From Amycolatopsis arida (lineage in GTDB: Bacteria > Actinomycetota > Actinomycetes > Mycobacteriales > Pseudonocardiaceae), in the NCBI RefSeq assembly GCF_900115565.1, contig NZ_FOWW01000014.1:1-64000 (forward strand): 64,000 bases of DNA, read 5' to 3'. Below are positions 1-8,132 of this stretch, piece by piece. Position 1 is the stretch's first letter; the number at the start of each line of letters is the position of its first letter. The position numbers and the translations under genes are program-made. The notes below the pieces were generated by a model. It was not told where the DNA came from. It searched no databases and worked only from the letters and a program-made list of their open reading frames with translations.

Positions 1-432
1 ATCACCTTCACCCAAGGCACCAGCGCCGACGTCTACGCCGCCCTGTCCACCGGCACCGGCTTCGGCCCCGGCGTCAAATGGCACGACTACTTCGCCATCG
101 CCGGCGAAGCACCACGGGTGGGCGACTTCAACGGCGACGGCGCCACCGACATCGCCACCTTCACCAACAACGCCGCAGGCGACGTCTACGTAGCACTGTC
201 CAACAAAACCAACGCCTTCCTCGGCACCACCATCAAATGGCACGACTACTTCGCACCCAGCGGCGAATTCCCCTACACCGGCGACTACAACGGCGACGGC
301 AAGACCGACATCGTCACCTTCACCCACACCCCCAGCGCCGACGTCTACACCGCCCTCTCCACCGGCACCACCTTCGGCCCCGGCACCAAATGGCACGACT
401 TCTTCGGACTCCCCGGAGAAACCAGCCTGTAG
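1..432 (+). CDS. FG-GAP/VCBS repeat protein, C-terminal part
   Basis: The reading frame is open from the first base and ends at TAG 430-432, so only the last 143 residues are visible. They consist of about three tandem repeats of roughly 50 residues. Each has a calcium-loop-like DxNxDGxxD element ([20 protein letters not shown]), then an IxTFT strand, a DVYxALS strand and KWHDxF. This is the FG-GAP/VCBS beta-propeller type found in secreted actinobacterial glycoside hydrolases and esterases. The catalytic part, if any, and the signal peptide lie upstream of the window, so substrate cannot be given. A strong hairpin follows 10 bases after the stop. Fold is confident, function unknown. Confidence 0.85.
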   Translation: MTFTQGTSADVYAALSTGTGFGPGVKWHDYFAIAGEAPRVGDFNGDGATDIATFTNNAAGDVYVALSNKTNAFLGTTIKWHDYFAPSGEFPYTGDYNGDGKTDIVTFTHTPSADVYTALSTGTTFGPGTKWHDFFGLPGETSL

Positions 433-442
433 ATCCCGATCA

Positions 443-477
443 CCGAGGGGCCGGCAACCTGATCGCCGGCCCCTCGG
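443..477 (+). terminator. Hairpin terminator after the FG-GAP gene
   Basis: A perfect 13-bp inverted repeat (443-455 CCGAGGGGCCGGC and 465-477 GCCGGCCCCTCGG) encloses a 9-nt loop, starting 10 bases after the stop codon. There is no U-tract, as is usual in high-GC actinobacteria. Confidence 0.85.
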
Positions 478-532
478 CCCGCCACCACGCAGCTCAGCTG
501 CCCGCGATCCCGGCTTGCGACCAGCACGACGG

Positions 533-700
533 TCAGCGGCGGCGGTACACCGGTGTTCGGACCGGGCGGAACTCGTCGAGCGTGATGTTTACCAACTCGC
601 ACCCGGCACGCGGCTCGGGCTGCCCCTTGGCGTCAGCCGCCACTCCTCGGTCAGCTCGCGAGTCACCACGTCAGCGCCGATCTGGCGTTCCAGCAGCTTC
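533..700 (-). pseudogene. Frameshifted remnant of an unknown small protein
   Basis: On the minus strand a protein-like stretch (LLERQIGADVVTRELTEEW) runs from about 700. It then needs a one-base frame change near 625 to continue as KGQPEPRAGCELVNITLDEF and RPVRTPVYRRR, ending at TGA 533-535. Neither part has a plausible start and ribosome-binding site. The rest of the 433-880 gap shows only the terminator and the regulator's promoter. No family is recognised; it is read as a decayed gene. Confidence 0.35.
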
Positions 701-813
701 CGGGAGGAGCTTCCTCCTGTCGTAGTGCACGGGTGGCGTGCTGCTCCAGCCACGTGGCGCGAGTGCCTTCGCCCCCGGGTCGGTCGGCCCCCGATCCGAC
801 GACGTCAACCAGG

Positions 814-831
814 CTGGGTAATCGTTTTCTC
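814..831. promoter_or_regulatory. Putative LacI-family operator upstream of the regulator
   Basis: The 18-mer CTGGGTAATCGTTTTCTC matches 15 of 18 positions of the reverse complement of 5595-5612, which lies in front of the sugar ABC operon. The core (GGTAATCG[A/T]TTTCC) is a quasi-palindrome around CG, as expected for LacI-family sites. It ends 49 bases before the chosen start of the LacI gene, consistent with autoregulation. Confidence 0.7.
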
Positions 832-880
832 GGCGCGCTAGTCTTGCCCCTGGACGTTGTCAACAACGAGTGGAGCCCCG

Positions 881-1882
881 GTGCCGACGATCAACGACGT
901 GGCCAGCTTGGCCGGCGTTTCGACCGCGACGGTTTCCCGCGCCCTCAACGGCAAGTCGACGGTGTCCCCCGCGCTGGTCACGCGAGTCCTCGAGGCCGTG
1001 ACCGCACTGGGCTACCAGCCCAACGGCCCGGCCCGGAGTCTCCGGAGGCGAGAGACCGCTGTTCTGGCACTGATCATCTCGGACGTCGAGAACTGGTTCT
1101 TCACCGCGATCGCGCGCGGCGTCGAGGACGTGGCGCACGACATGGGCTATTCAGTGGTCCTGTGCAACTCCGACGAGAACGCCGACAAGGAGCGGCGCTA
1201 CATCGACGTGGCGATCCAGGAGCGAGTCGCCGGGGTCATCCTGTCCCCGACCGGCGCGGGCACCAATGCGGACGTACTCGCCGACACCGGAATTCCGATG
1301 GTCGCCGTCGACCGGCCACTACCGGTCGGGTTCGGCGACACCGTCCTCGTCGACACCAGGCAGGCCGCCCGGATGGCCACCGAACATCTCCTGGCGCAGG
1401 GTTACGGCCGGATCGGCTGCGTGACCGGCCCGGCCGGGGTGCGCACCGCGGACGACCGGCTCGCCGGCTATCGCGACGCCCTGCGTGCGGCGCGCCGGCG
1501 CACCTCCTCCACGCTGGTGCGGCGTAGCGAGTACAAGGGCACGCGGGCGCAGCAGGCCAGTGCCGAGCTGTTCGCCCAGACGGAGCCACCGGATGCCCTG
1601 CTGGTCGCCAACAGCGCGATGGCGATCGGGGTCTTGGCCGCCGTGCGGGAGCTGGGTCTGCGGCCGGGCCGCGATGTCGGGCTGGTGGCCTTCGACGACG
1701 CGCCCTGGACGGCCGTCGTCGACCCGCCGCTGACCGTGGTCGCGCAGCCCGCGTACGAGGTCGGTCGGATCGCGGCGCAGCTGCTGCTGGCCAGGATCGG
1801 CAGCAGTCGTCGGGCACCTGCCGTCACCACCCTGACCGCTCGCCTCCTCGAGCGGGCCAGTTCCCGCCGGTCCGCGCGCTGA
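881..1882 (+). CDS. LacI-family transcriptional regulator of the sugar ABC operon
   Basis: A 333-residue LacI/GalR regulator. The N-terminal helix-turn-helix (TINDVASLAGVSTATVSRAL) and hinge are followed by a periplasmic-binding-protein-like effector domain (LALIISDVENWFF, VAGVILSP, GIPMVAVDRP). An upstream TTG at 857 is in frame. GTG 881 is preferred because GGAG at 872-875 sits 5 bases ahead and the protein then begins directly with the HTH. It converges on the sugar transporter operon, 15 bases from that operon's end. Matching operator-like sites occur before this gene and before the operon. The inferred role is ligand-dependent repression of the transporter and of itself; the sugar is unknown. 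Confidence 0.9.
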   Translation: MPTINDVASLAGVSTATVSRALNGKSTVSPALVTRVLEAVTALGYQPNGPARSLRRRETAVLALIISDVENWFFTAIARGVEDVAHDMGYSVVLCNSDENADKERRYIDVAIQERVAGVILSPTGAGTNADVLADTGIPMVAVDRPLPVGFGDTVLVDTRQAARMATEHLLAQGYGRIGCVTGPAGVRTADDRLAGYRDALRAARRRTSSTLVRRSEYKGTRAQQASAELFAQTEPPDALLVANSAMAIGVLAAVRELGLRPGRDVGLVAFDDAPWTAVVDPPLTVVAQPAYEVGRIAAQLLLARIGSSRRAPAVTTLTARLLERASSRRSAR

Positions 1883-1897
1883 CCCGCGGCGGGCCGC

Positions 1898-2905
1898 TCA
1901 GCCGCTGTTGGCCCTGTCGTAGATCTCGGTCGCGTTCTCCTGGGTGACCAGCTGTGTCGGCAGGATCTGGGTCTTGGGCACCTGCTGGCAGTCGATCAGC
2001 AACGCCTTGGCGGCGTCGATGGCCTCCTGACCGCCCGTAGGGTAGATGAAGGTGGCCGAGAGCCTGCCCGCCTCGACCGCCTTGATGCCGCCCGACGGGA
2101 TGGGCAGTCCGTCGATTCCGATGAACTTGAGCTGCTGGTCCCTGCCTGCCGCCTTGGCCGCGAGGTACGCTCCCTCGGCCATGGGGTCGTTGTGGGCGTA
2201 GACCGCCTGCAGGTCGGGATGGGCCTTGAGGATCGCGTCGGCCTGCGCCTGGCCCTTCTCGCGCAGCCAGTCGCCGTCCGCGGCCGCCACGATCTCGATG
2301 TCGCTCCCTTCGATGCCCTCGGCGAAGCCCGTCGACCGCTCCCGCGCCGGAGTGGACCCGGCGAGCCCCCGGATCTCGGCGATCCTGCCACCGTCGGGCA
2401 GCACCTGTTCGGCCATGTGCCGGCCTGCCTGCCGCCCGATCTCGGTGTTGTCGGCTCCGATGAACGTGGTGTAGGAATCCCCGTCGACCTTGCGGTCCAG
2501 GACCACGACCGGAACGCCCCTGTCGTAGACCTTCTTCACCACCGACGTCAGCGGGGTGGCCTCGTTCGGGCTGATGATCAGCAGGTCGACCTGCTGGATC
2601 AGGAAGTTCTCCACGTCGGAGACCTGCTTGGCGTTGTCCTGCTGGGCGTCGGCGAACTCGACGGTGAACTGCGGGATCGCCGCGGCGGCCTGCGCGATGT
2701 CGTCGTCCATCCGCTGCCGGTACGGTTCGGCGACGTTGGCCTGGCTCATCCCGATGACGTACGAGCCCCGCGGACCCTGACAACTGCTACCGGTCTGGCC
2801 CGGCTGGCTGCCCTGGCCGGAGTTCTCGCTCGTCGTGCCGCAGGCCGAGGACACGAGCAACAGGCAGCCCGCGATCGCGGCCACGGTGAGGGGTCGACGG
2901 GACAT
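1898..2905 (-). CDS. Sugar ABC transporter substrate-binding lipoprotein (RbsB type)
   Basis: A 335-residue exported binding protein of the Peripla_BP_4 type. The lipoprotein signal (MSRRPLTVAAIAGCLLLVSS) ends at the lipobox Cys in SSAC. The mature protein shows the family pattern: VIGMSQANVAEPYRQRM near the N terminus, a QQVDLLIISPNE segment, and GVPVVVLDRKVDGD. GAAGGAA lies upstream of ATG 2905. It is the last gene of a three-gene minus-strand operon, 21 bases after the permease. It would deliver a pentose/hexose or similar polyol to the permease; the ligand cannot be read from sequence. Confidence 0.92.
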   Translation of the reverse strand: MSRRPLTVAAIAGCLLLVSSACGTTSENSGQGSQPGQTGSSCQGPRGSYVIGMSQANVAEPYRQRMDDDIAQAAAAIPQFTVEFADAQQDNAKQVSDVENFLIQQVDLLIISPNEATPLTSVVKKVYDRGVPVVVLDRKVDGDSYTTFIGADNTEIGRQAGRHMAEQVLPDGGRIAEIRGLAGSTPARERSTGFAEGIEGSDIEIVAAADGDWLREKGQAQADAILKAHPDLQAVYAHNDPMAEGAYLAAKAAGRDQQLKFIGIDGLPIPSGGIKAVEAGRLSATFIYPTGGQEAIDAAKALLIDCQQVPKTQILPTQLVTQENATEIYDRANSG

Positions 2906-2926
2906 GGCATTCCTTCCTGCTGGGGC

Positions 2927-3967
2927 TCACGACTCGGGACGTAGCCGCTGCAGACCCGCGGCGACCACGATCACCAAACCTTTGACCAGCAACTGAACGT
3001 TGGGATCGACGTTGTTGAGCGCAAGGATGTTGTTGAGCACGCCGAGCAGCAATGCCCCGGCGACTGTGCCAATCATCGAACCGCGCCCACCGGAGAGCGC
3101 GGTTCCTCCGATCACGACCGCGGCGATGGCGTCGAGCTCGTAGCCGCTGCCGTCGTTGGGGCTGCCCTGGTTGAGCTGGCCCGCGTGGACGATCCCGGCC
3201 AGTGCGGCGAGCAACCCACTGATCCCGAACACGATCACCTTGACCCGGGTGACCGGGACGCCGGACAGTCGTGCCGCCTTCTCGTTGCCGCCGACCGCGT
3301 AGACGTGCCGGGAGAACGCGCTCATCCGCAGGAACGCGATGGCCAGCACGGCGACCACCACGAAGATCACCGCCGGGATCGGCACCAGGCCGTTGAACGT
3401 GCGCTCGCCGAGCAAGGAGAACACGGCGGGCGCCTCGCCGGGGCCGTCCCCGTAGGCGATCGCGACGCCCTGGCCGCCAGAGGTGATCCGGGCCAGACCG
3501 CGAGCGATCTGCAGTCCCGCCAGCGTCACGATGAACGCCTGGATGCCGAGCATGGCCGAGGCCATCCCCTGCAGCAGACCGAAGACCAGCCCGGCGAGTA
3601 GGACCAGCAGCACCGCGGGCAGGACACCGAGGTCCTGATGAACCAGCAGCACGGCGGACCCGACAGCGGCCAGGCCGAGCACCGCGCCGACCGACAGGTC
3701 GATGCCACCGACCAGGATCACGAAGGTCATGCCGACAGCGATGATCCCGATCTCGGACACGGCGCGAACCACGTTGAACAGGTTGTCGCTGTTGAGAAAC
3801 AGCAATTCGCCGCCGCGCGTCGGGGAGAAGACCACCGCGGCGACGAACACCGCCATCAGTCCGAACAGACTCTGAAAACGGAACAGCCACGCGGCGACGG
3901 AGCGGAACCGGCTTGGTTCGGGGCGTGGTACGCGAGCAGTCGTCAGCTCGTCCGTCCGCCCGCTCAT
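2927..3967 (-). CDS. Sugar ABC transporter permease (RbsC type)
   Basis: A 346-residue integral membrane permease of the BPD_transp_2 family with about ten hydrophobic segments. The characteristic VGGIDLSVGA motif and the cytoplasmic coupling-helix region (GNEKAARLSGVPVTRVK) are present. The start ATG overlaps the ATPase stop by 4 bases (ATGA), indicating translational coupling. It forms the membrane channel with the upstream RbsA-type ATPase and the downstream lipoprotein. Confidence 0.93.
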   Translation of the reverse strand: MSGRTDELTTARVPRPEPSRFRSVAAWLFRFQSLFGLMAVFVAAVVFSPTRGGELLFLNSDNLFNVVRAVSEIGIIAVGMTFVILVGGIDLSVGAVLGLAAVGSAVLLVHQDLGVLPAVLLVLLAGLVFGLLQGMASAMLGIQAFIVTLAGLQIARGLARITSGGQGVAIAYGDGPGEAPAVFSLLGERTFNGLVPIPAVIFVVVAVLAIAFLRMSAFSRHVYAVGGNEKAARLSGVPVTRVKVIVFGISGLLAALAGIVHAGQLNQGSPNDGSGYELDAIAAVVIGGTALSGGRGSMIGTVAGALLLGVLNNILALNNVDPNVQLLVKGLVIVVAAGLQRLRPES

Positions 3968-5568
3968 CGTGGCTGTGCCCGGGGCGTTCCGGTACCTGCC
4001 GATGCCGTGCCGTTCGCCGCGTCGACCAGCTCGGCGGTCGGGCCGACACCCATCGTGGCCGCCAGCAGGTCGGCCTCCGACGCGGCGCGCGTGTCGAGTT
4101 CCCGCACGGTCCGCCCGGACCGCAGGACGACGACCCGATCACAGACACCGAGCAGTTCGGGCAGCTCCGACGACGCCAGCAGCACCGCGATGCCGCGCTC
4201 GGCGGCCGCGCCGAGCAGCTCATAGATCTCCGCCTTGGCGCCCACGTCGACTCCGCGCGTCGGCTCGTCCAGCAGCAACAGCTTCGGCTCGGTCAGCAAC
4301 GCGCGACCGAGGACCACCTTCTGCTGGTTGCCACCGGACAGCGTGCCCACCGCGTCGCGGACCGAGCCGAGCTTGACGTTGAGCTCGGTGAGGATCGCTC
4401 GCGCGGTACCGGTCTCCCGCCTGCGCGGTACCGCACCGAGCACCGCGATACGGTCCACAATGGAAAGTACGGTGTTGGCCTGCACCGAGTGCCCCACCAT
4501 CAGTCCGGCGACCCGCCGGTCCTCTGCCACGAAGGCCATGCCCAGGTGCTGTGCCTGCCGCGGCGTGCGTGGCCGTACCCGGCGGCCGTCGAACGTCACC
4601 TCGCCGCGCCACCGGCCGTGGGATCCGACGCCGAACAGCGTCTCCAGCAGCTCGGTGCGGCCGGAGCCCAGCAGACCACCGACGCCGACGATCTCACCGC
4701 GGCGTACCGACAGCGTGATCCCGGCCGGCTCGCGGCGGCCCGGGCGCTCCCGACGAGGTATGACGGTGAGGTCCTCGACGCGCAGGAGCTCGGGACCCGG
4801 CTCGTGAGCGCGCGTGTGGAACAAGGTCCGCACAGAGCGGCCGACCATGGCACGGGCGGCCTGCCGCGCGCTCATCCGGCGCGCGTCGAACTCGGCGACC
4901 ACCGACCCGTTGCGCAGCACCGTTGCCCGGTCGGCAACTCGGCCGATTTCCTCCATTCGGTGGGAGATGTAGAAGATCCCCGTACCGGCGCTGCTCAGCT
5001 CGCCGATCACCGTGAACATCTGGTCGACCTCGGCCGAGGACAACGCGGAGGTCGGCTCATCCATGATCAGGACCCGCGCGTCGAGAGCCAGTGCCTTCGT
5101 GATCGCGACCAGCTGCTGCTCACCGGTGCGCAGCTCGCCGACCGGCCGACGTGGATCCAGCGCCACCCCGGTGTGCTCCAGCAACCCTCTCGACCGGCGG
5201 ATCATCCGACCGCGATCCACCGCACCACATCGAGTGCGCAGCTCCCGGCCGAGGAAGATGTTCTCCGCGACCGAAAGGCCCGGCACCAGGTCGAGCTCCT
5301 GGGGAATCATGGCGATTCCCGCGCGCTGGGCGTCGGACGGAGCGGCGAAGCGGAACTCCCGTCCCCGCAGGGAGACGCTGCCGTCGTAGTCGGTGACGTC
5401 GCCGCTGAGGATGCGCATCAGCGTGGACTTGCCGGCACCGTTCTCGCCGAGCAGGGCATGTACCTCGCCCCCGCGCAGCGTCAGGGACACCTCCCGACAG
5501 GCACACACCCCGCCGTAGGTCTTGGTGACACCGCTCATCTCGACCAGGGGCCGGTCGCCGTCGTCCAT
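3964..5568 (-). CDS. Sugar ABC transporter ATP-binding protein, tandem ABC domains (RbsA type)
   Basis: A 534-residue protein with two ABC cassettes. Domain 1 has Walker A GENGAGKST, a degenerate signature (RTGEQQL) and Walker B VLIMDEPTSAL. Domain 2 has a degenerate P-loop (GLLGSGRTE) but an intact LSGGNQQK signature and LLLLDEPTRGVDVG. This asymmetry is typical of RbsA/MglA. ATG 5568 is chosen over GTG 5592 because GAGGG precedes it at the right distance. It is the first gene of the operon, and a LacI-type operator lies 27 bases upstream. It energises sugar uptake. Confidence 0.94.
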   Translation of the reverse strand: MDDGDRPLVEMSGVTKTYGGVCACREVSLTLRGGEVHALLGENGAGKSTLMRILSGDVTDYDGSVSLRGREFRFAAPSDAQRAGIAMIPQELDLVPGLSVAENIFLGRELRTRCGAVDRGRMIRRSRGLLEHTGVALDPRRPVGELRTGEQQLVAITKALALDARVLIMDEPTSALSSAEVDQMFTVIGELSSAGTGIFYISHRMEEIGRVADRATVLRNGSVVAEFDARRMSARQAARAMVGRSVRTLFHTRAHEPGPELLRVEDLTVIPRRERPGRREPAGITLSVRRGEIVGVGGLLGSGRTELLETLFGVGSHGRWRGEVTFDGRRVRPRTPRQAQHLGMAFVAEDRRVAGLMVGHSVQANTVLSIVDRIAVLGAVPRRRETGTARAILTELNVKLGSVRDAVGTLSGGNQQKVVLGRALLTEPKLLLLDEPTRGVDVGAKAEIYELLGAAAERGIAVLLASSELPELLGVCDRVVVLRSGRTVRELDTRAASEADLLAATMGVGPTAELVDAANGTASAGTGTPRAQPR

Positions 5569-5594
5569 GCCCGTCCCTCGCTGCCGAAGCACCT

Positions 5595-5612
5595 GGGAAA
5601 TCGATTACCGAG
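5595..5612. promoter_or_regulatory. Putative LacI-family operator of the sugar ABC operon
   Basis: GGGAAATCGATTACCGAG contains a core palindrome around ATCGAT and is 15/18 identical to the reverse complement of 814-831. It lies between the ATPase start codon and its likely promoter, so bound repressor would block the operon. Confidence 0.75.
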
Positions 5613-5697
5613 ACGCTAGGACGAGCCTGACCGGGTGTCAAGCTCGAGGGAAAGCTGTCCATACGACCCCCACCCCCCGCCAGGCACGGCCCGGGAC

Positions 5698-6747
5698 TCA
5701 TGACGTCGTCCGCTCGGCCGCGATCCTTCCCCGTTGATCGAGCCGCTCGGCCAGGTCCTGCCACGCTCTGACGTTCTCCCAGGCCATGGCCAGGACGCCA
5801 TCGACGCAATGCGCGGGCACGCTGTCAGCGACGCTGCGTCGCCACTCCGCCGTGGTGAGGTCGACCTCCAGCCAGCGCAGCAGCAGGCGGCCCATGTCGT
5901 TGAAGCGAATCGACGGGTCCTCCCGCAGCAGGGACAGTCGGTCGGCCCGGCTCGGCTGGCACTGGGCGGCACTCCGCCGCGATGGCAGGTCGGGGACCGG
6001 GCGGGCGCGGATCTCCTCCCGAGCGCTCCTACCGGCCCGGCCGCGGGCCGGTACCGGGTCCAGTCCTCGCCGAACTCGCTCGCGGACATCGCGGGCGGTC
6101 GACAGTGAGATCCCCACTTCCTTCGCGATCTCCCGCAGGGTGGCCCCTGGGCGCTCGGCGATGAGTCTTCCGGCCAGTTCCCGGCCGGCCGCACCGTTCA
6201 ACGGGCGCACCCGCCCGTCCTTGCCGAGCCGGCCGCCTCGTGATGCGTCGTCAGCGGTCGTCCGCATCCGGACCTTGCGCACGGTGGCCGGAGAGAGTCC
6301 GGCAGCGGTGGCGATCATGCGATCCGACCAGTCCGGATGAGTACGAAGGATCCGCTCGGCGGCCTGCCTCCGATCGGCCGCGGACAGGGGCAGCCCGTGC
6401 GTGACGTTGGCCTGCACGGCCAGCACGAAGGCGTCGCCTTCGTCGCCGTCGTACAGCCGCACGTCGATCTCGGAGTCACCCCGGAGGATGGCGGCGCGCA
6501 GCCGGTGCATGCCGTCGACAACCCGCATGGACCGACGGTGCACGATAATGGGCGGCAACGACGAGCCGCACTCGGCGAGCATCCGCACGTGCTCGAGGTT
6601 CTCACCGTCACGTCGCGGCGACAGCGACGGTTTCAACGACTGGACCGGAACCCTGGCCGGAACGCAGCTGTCCAACTGCATCTCCAGCCAGCTTCCGGAC
6701 CGACGGTGGACGGCATTCACCTGTGAACTGACCTGGTGCACCATCAT
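5698..6747 (-). CDS. ParB-like, StrR-type transcriptional regulator
   Basis: A 349-residue DNA-binding protein. Residues about 30-110 form a ParB/sulfiredoxin-like N-terminal domain (EHVRMLAE, LPPIIVHRRSMRVVDGMHRL). It is followed by two helix-turn-helix-like segments at about 143-160 (MIATAAGLSPATVRKV) and 203-225 (EIAKEVGISLSTARDV), then a C-terminal region (RLLLRWLEVDLTTAEW) of unknown role. This architecture resembles StrR-type pathway activators of antibiotic clusters rather than chromosome-partitioning ParB, and no parA is adjacent. No biosynthetic genes are visible nearby, so its target is unknown. A broken paralogue lies at 11478-11912. ATG 6747 follows a purine-rich GGGGGA. Confidence 0.8.
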   Translation of the reverse strand: MMVHQVSSQVNAVHRRSGSWLEMQLDSCVPARVPVQSLKPSLSPRRDGENLEHVRMLAECGSSLPPIIVHRRSMRVVDGMHRLRAAILRGDSEIDVRLYDGDEGDAFVLAVQANVTHGLPLSAADRRQAAERILRTHPDWSDRMIATAAGLSPATVRKVRMRTTADDASRGGRLGKDGRVRPLNGAAGRELAGRLIAERPGATLREIAKEVGISLSTARDVRERVRRGLDPVPARGRAGRSAREEIRARPVPDLPSRRSAAQCQPSRADRLSLLREDPSIRFNDMGRLLLRWLEVDLTTAEWRRSVADSVPAHCVDGVLAMAWENVRAWQDLAERLDQRGRIAAERTTS

Positions 6748-7077
6748 TCCCCCGTACCTACCTACGCCTCGTGCGTCACCTCGCCAGGCGACACTGCGCA
6801 GTCAGTCTCCGTCCCCGCACTGCCATCTCAATGCCGCATCGATGCCACCCGGCGAACGGGCAGGAGGGCCGCAGCATCGTGTGCGGCAGCGGCAGCGGCA
6901 GCGTGCAGCACCGGCTGCCCCGCGTCGACCACGACGGCGTCAGGTGTCCCCTCGGTCGGCATTCACTCCCTTCCCGGGTCGCCGTCCGTGGCCGGCGACC
7001 CCGGCTTGGTTTCGACCAGGTGCCAGGAAGCACGCTCGAACCACCTGCGCCAGGTGGCGAAGACCGGCGAGACGCAG
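6748..7077. other. Intergenic region upstream of the StrR-like gene
   Basis: No convincing gene was seen. It should hold the promoter of the minus-strand StrR-like gene. ACTGCGCAGT at 6793-6802 is a perfect 10-bp palindrome about 46 bases upstream of its start codon and could be an operator, which is a guess. Confidence 0.4.
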
Positions 7078-7115
7078 ACGGGTGGTGACCCGAGGAACAT
7101 CGGGTCACCACCCGT
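7078..7115 (-). terminator. Terminator of the tendamistat-like gene
   Basis: A perfect 16-bp inverted repeat (7078-7093 ACGGGTGGTGACCCGA, 7100-7115 TCGGGTCACCACCCGT) with a 6-nt loop lies 51 bases past the stop of the minus-strand gene. Confidence 0.85.
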
Positions 7116-7166
7116 CGTCGATCTGGTTCGGACTCAACGACCTGGTACTCCAACTCGGCTGAAGTA

Positions 7167-7523
7167 CTAGCAGGCCTTGAGCCCGTCGAAGATCTGACCG
7201 GTACCCCTCGTGCGTGTGTGCGACGCACTCTGCCCGGGGTTGATGGTATAGCAACGGGAATCCATCGCGAACCTGTACGTGAACTTGACTCGCACCTGGA
7301 AATGACAGTGGTTGGTCGCCGTGAAGCGGGTCGTGACTCCCGCCGGGTTGTCCTCCCTGACCGTCACGCAAGGGGGAGGAGGGGCGGCGCGGAACAGGTT
7401 CGTGTTCTCCGTAGGGAGTGTCTGTGGTAGCGCCTCAGCCGCTGTAGCGGGGGTTGCCATTGCCATGGGCACCATGGTCGCCGCTCCGGTAAGCGCGAGG
7501 GCAAGCAGTGCTTTCCTGATCAA
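7167..7523 (-). CDS. Secreted tendamistat-like (alpha-amylase-inhibitor-fold) protein
   Basis: A 118-residue secreted protein. TTG 7523 is chosen because GAGAGG lies 9 bases upstream and the product then starts with a typical signal peptide (IRKALLALALTGAATM, cleavage after ATAA). The mature part has exactly four cysteines in the tendamistat order: C-X20-C-X17-C-X26-C, against C-X15-C-X17-C-X27-C in tendamistat. The landmarks PPPCVTV, VRVKFTY and CYTINPGQ agree. The inhibitory Trp-Arg-Tyr of known amylase inhibitors is absent; the first loop reads REDNPAGVTTRF. It is most likely a two-disulphide beta-sandwich of this family with another target or no inhibitory role. Confidence 0.75.
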   Translation of the reverse strand: MIRKALLALALTGAATMVPMAMATPATAAEALPQTLPTENTNLFRAAPPPPCVTVREDNPAGVTTRFTATNHCHFQVRVKFTYRFAMDSRCYTINPGQSASHTRTRGTGQIFDGLKAC

Positions 7524-8132
7524 TTCAGCACACCTCTCTCGACTCGGTCGTCCATCTGTCTCTGAACCAGGTTGGACGATGAGATGGATTGTGCTCGGCA
7601 AGCTACGTTCGTTTTGTTCCTGCTGTCAATCCCGTCCAGGATCGTTCACCGTTCAAGCATCGACTGCCTGCCGATGAACAGATCGAACCACGGCTCACGG
7701 CTGCGAAACACGGCCGGGTGAACCGACGACGCGTGTTCGTCTGATTGGATTGATCAGTCGGACAGTCTCGTCAGGTATTGCTGATATCGGGATTGCCCTG
7801 ATGTTTGAGATGCGGCCTGGATCATGTTCGTCCGCGCGCAACGCGCAGTCGTACATCACCGGAGATGAATTCATGGGCGCGCGACCAAGCGCGCCCCCCG
7901 AAACGAGCGTTGCCGCCCGCGACATCGATCGTGCTGTCGGTGGCCGCGCGCAGTCCGAGACCCATCCGAGTAGTCGACTCCTTGCGCCGGGCTCGCGCTA
8001 CCACTCCAGCGGCAGCCGTTCGTGAGCGACCGCCGGAGATGTTTGCTCGGGTCGACCGACGCGGCGCTACGGGCCTGACGCGGTCATCGTTCTTTCGCTG
8101 ATCGGCCACCCGCGCCACGGTCGCGAGGGTGA
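7524..8132. other. Intergenic region between SARP 3' end and the tendamistat-like gene
   Basis: About 600 bases without a convincing gene. The short open frames on both strands have poor codon bias and no ribosome-binding sites. The part near 7560-7860 is less GC-rich than its surroundings and probably holds the promoter of the minus-strand secreted gene. Confidence 0.4.

Noticed and set aside
5698-6747. Chromosome- or plasmid-partition ParB
   Set aside because: No parA, no parS-like cluster or replication gene nearby; the HTH and C-terminal layout fits StrR-type activators better.
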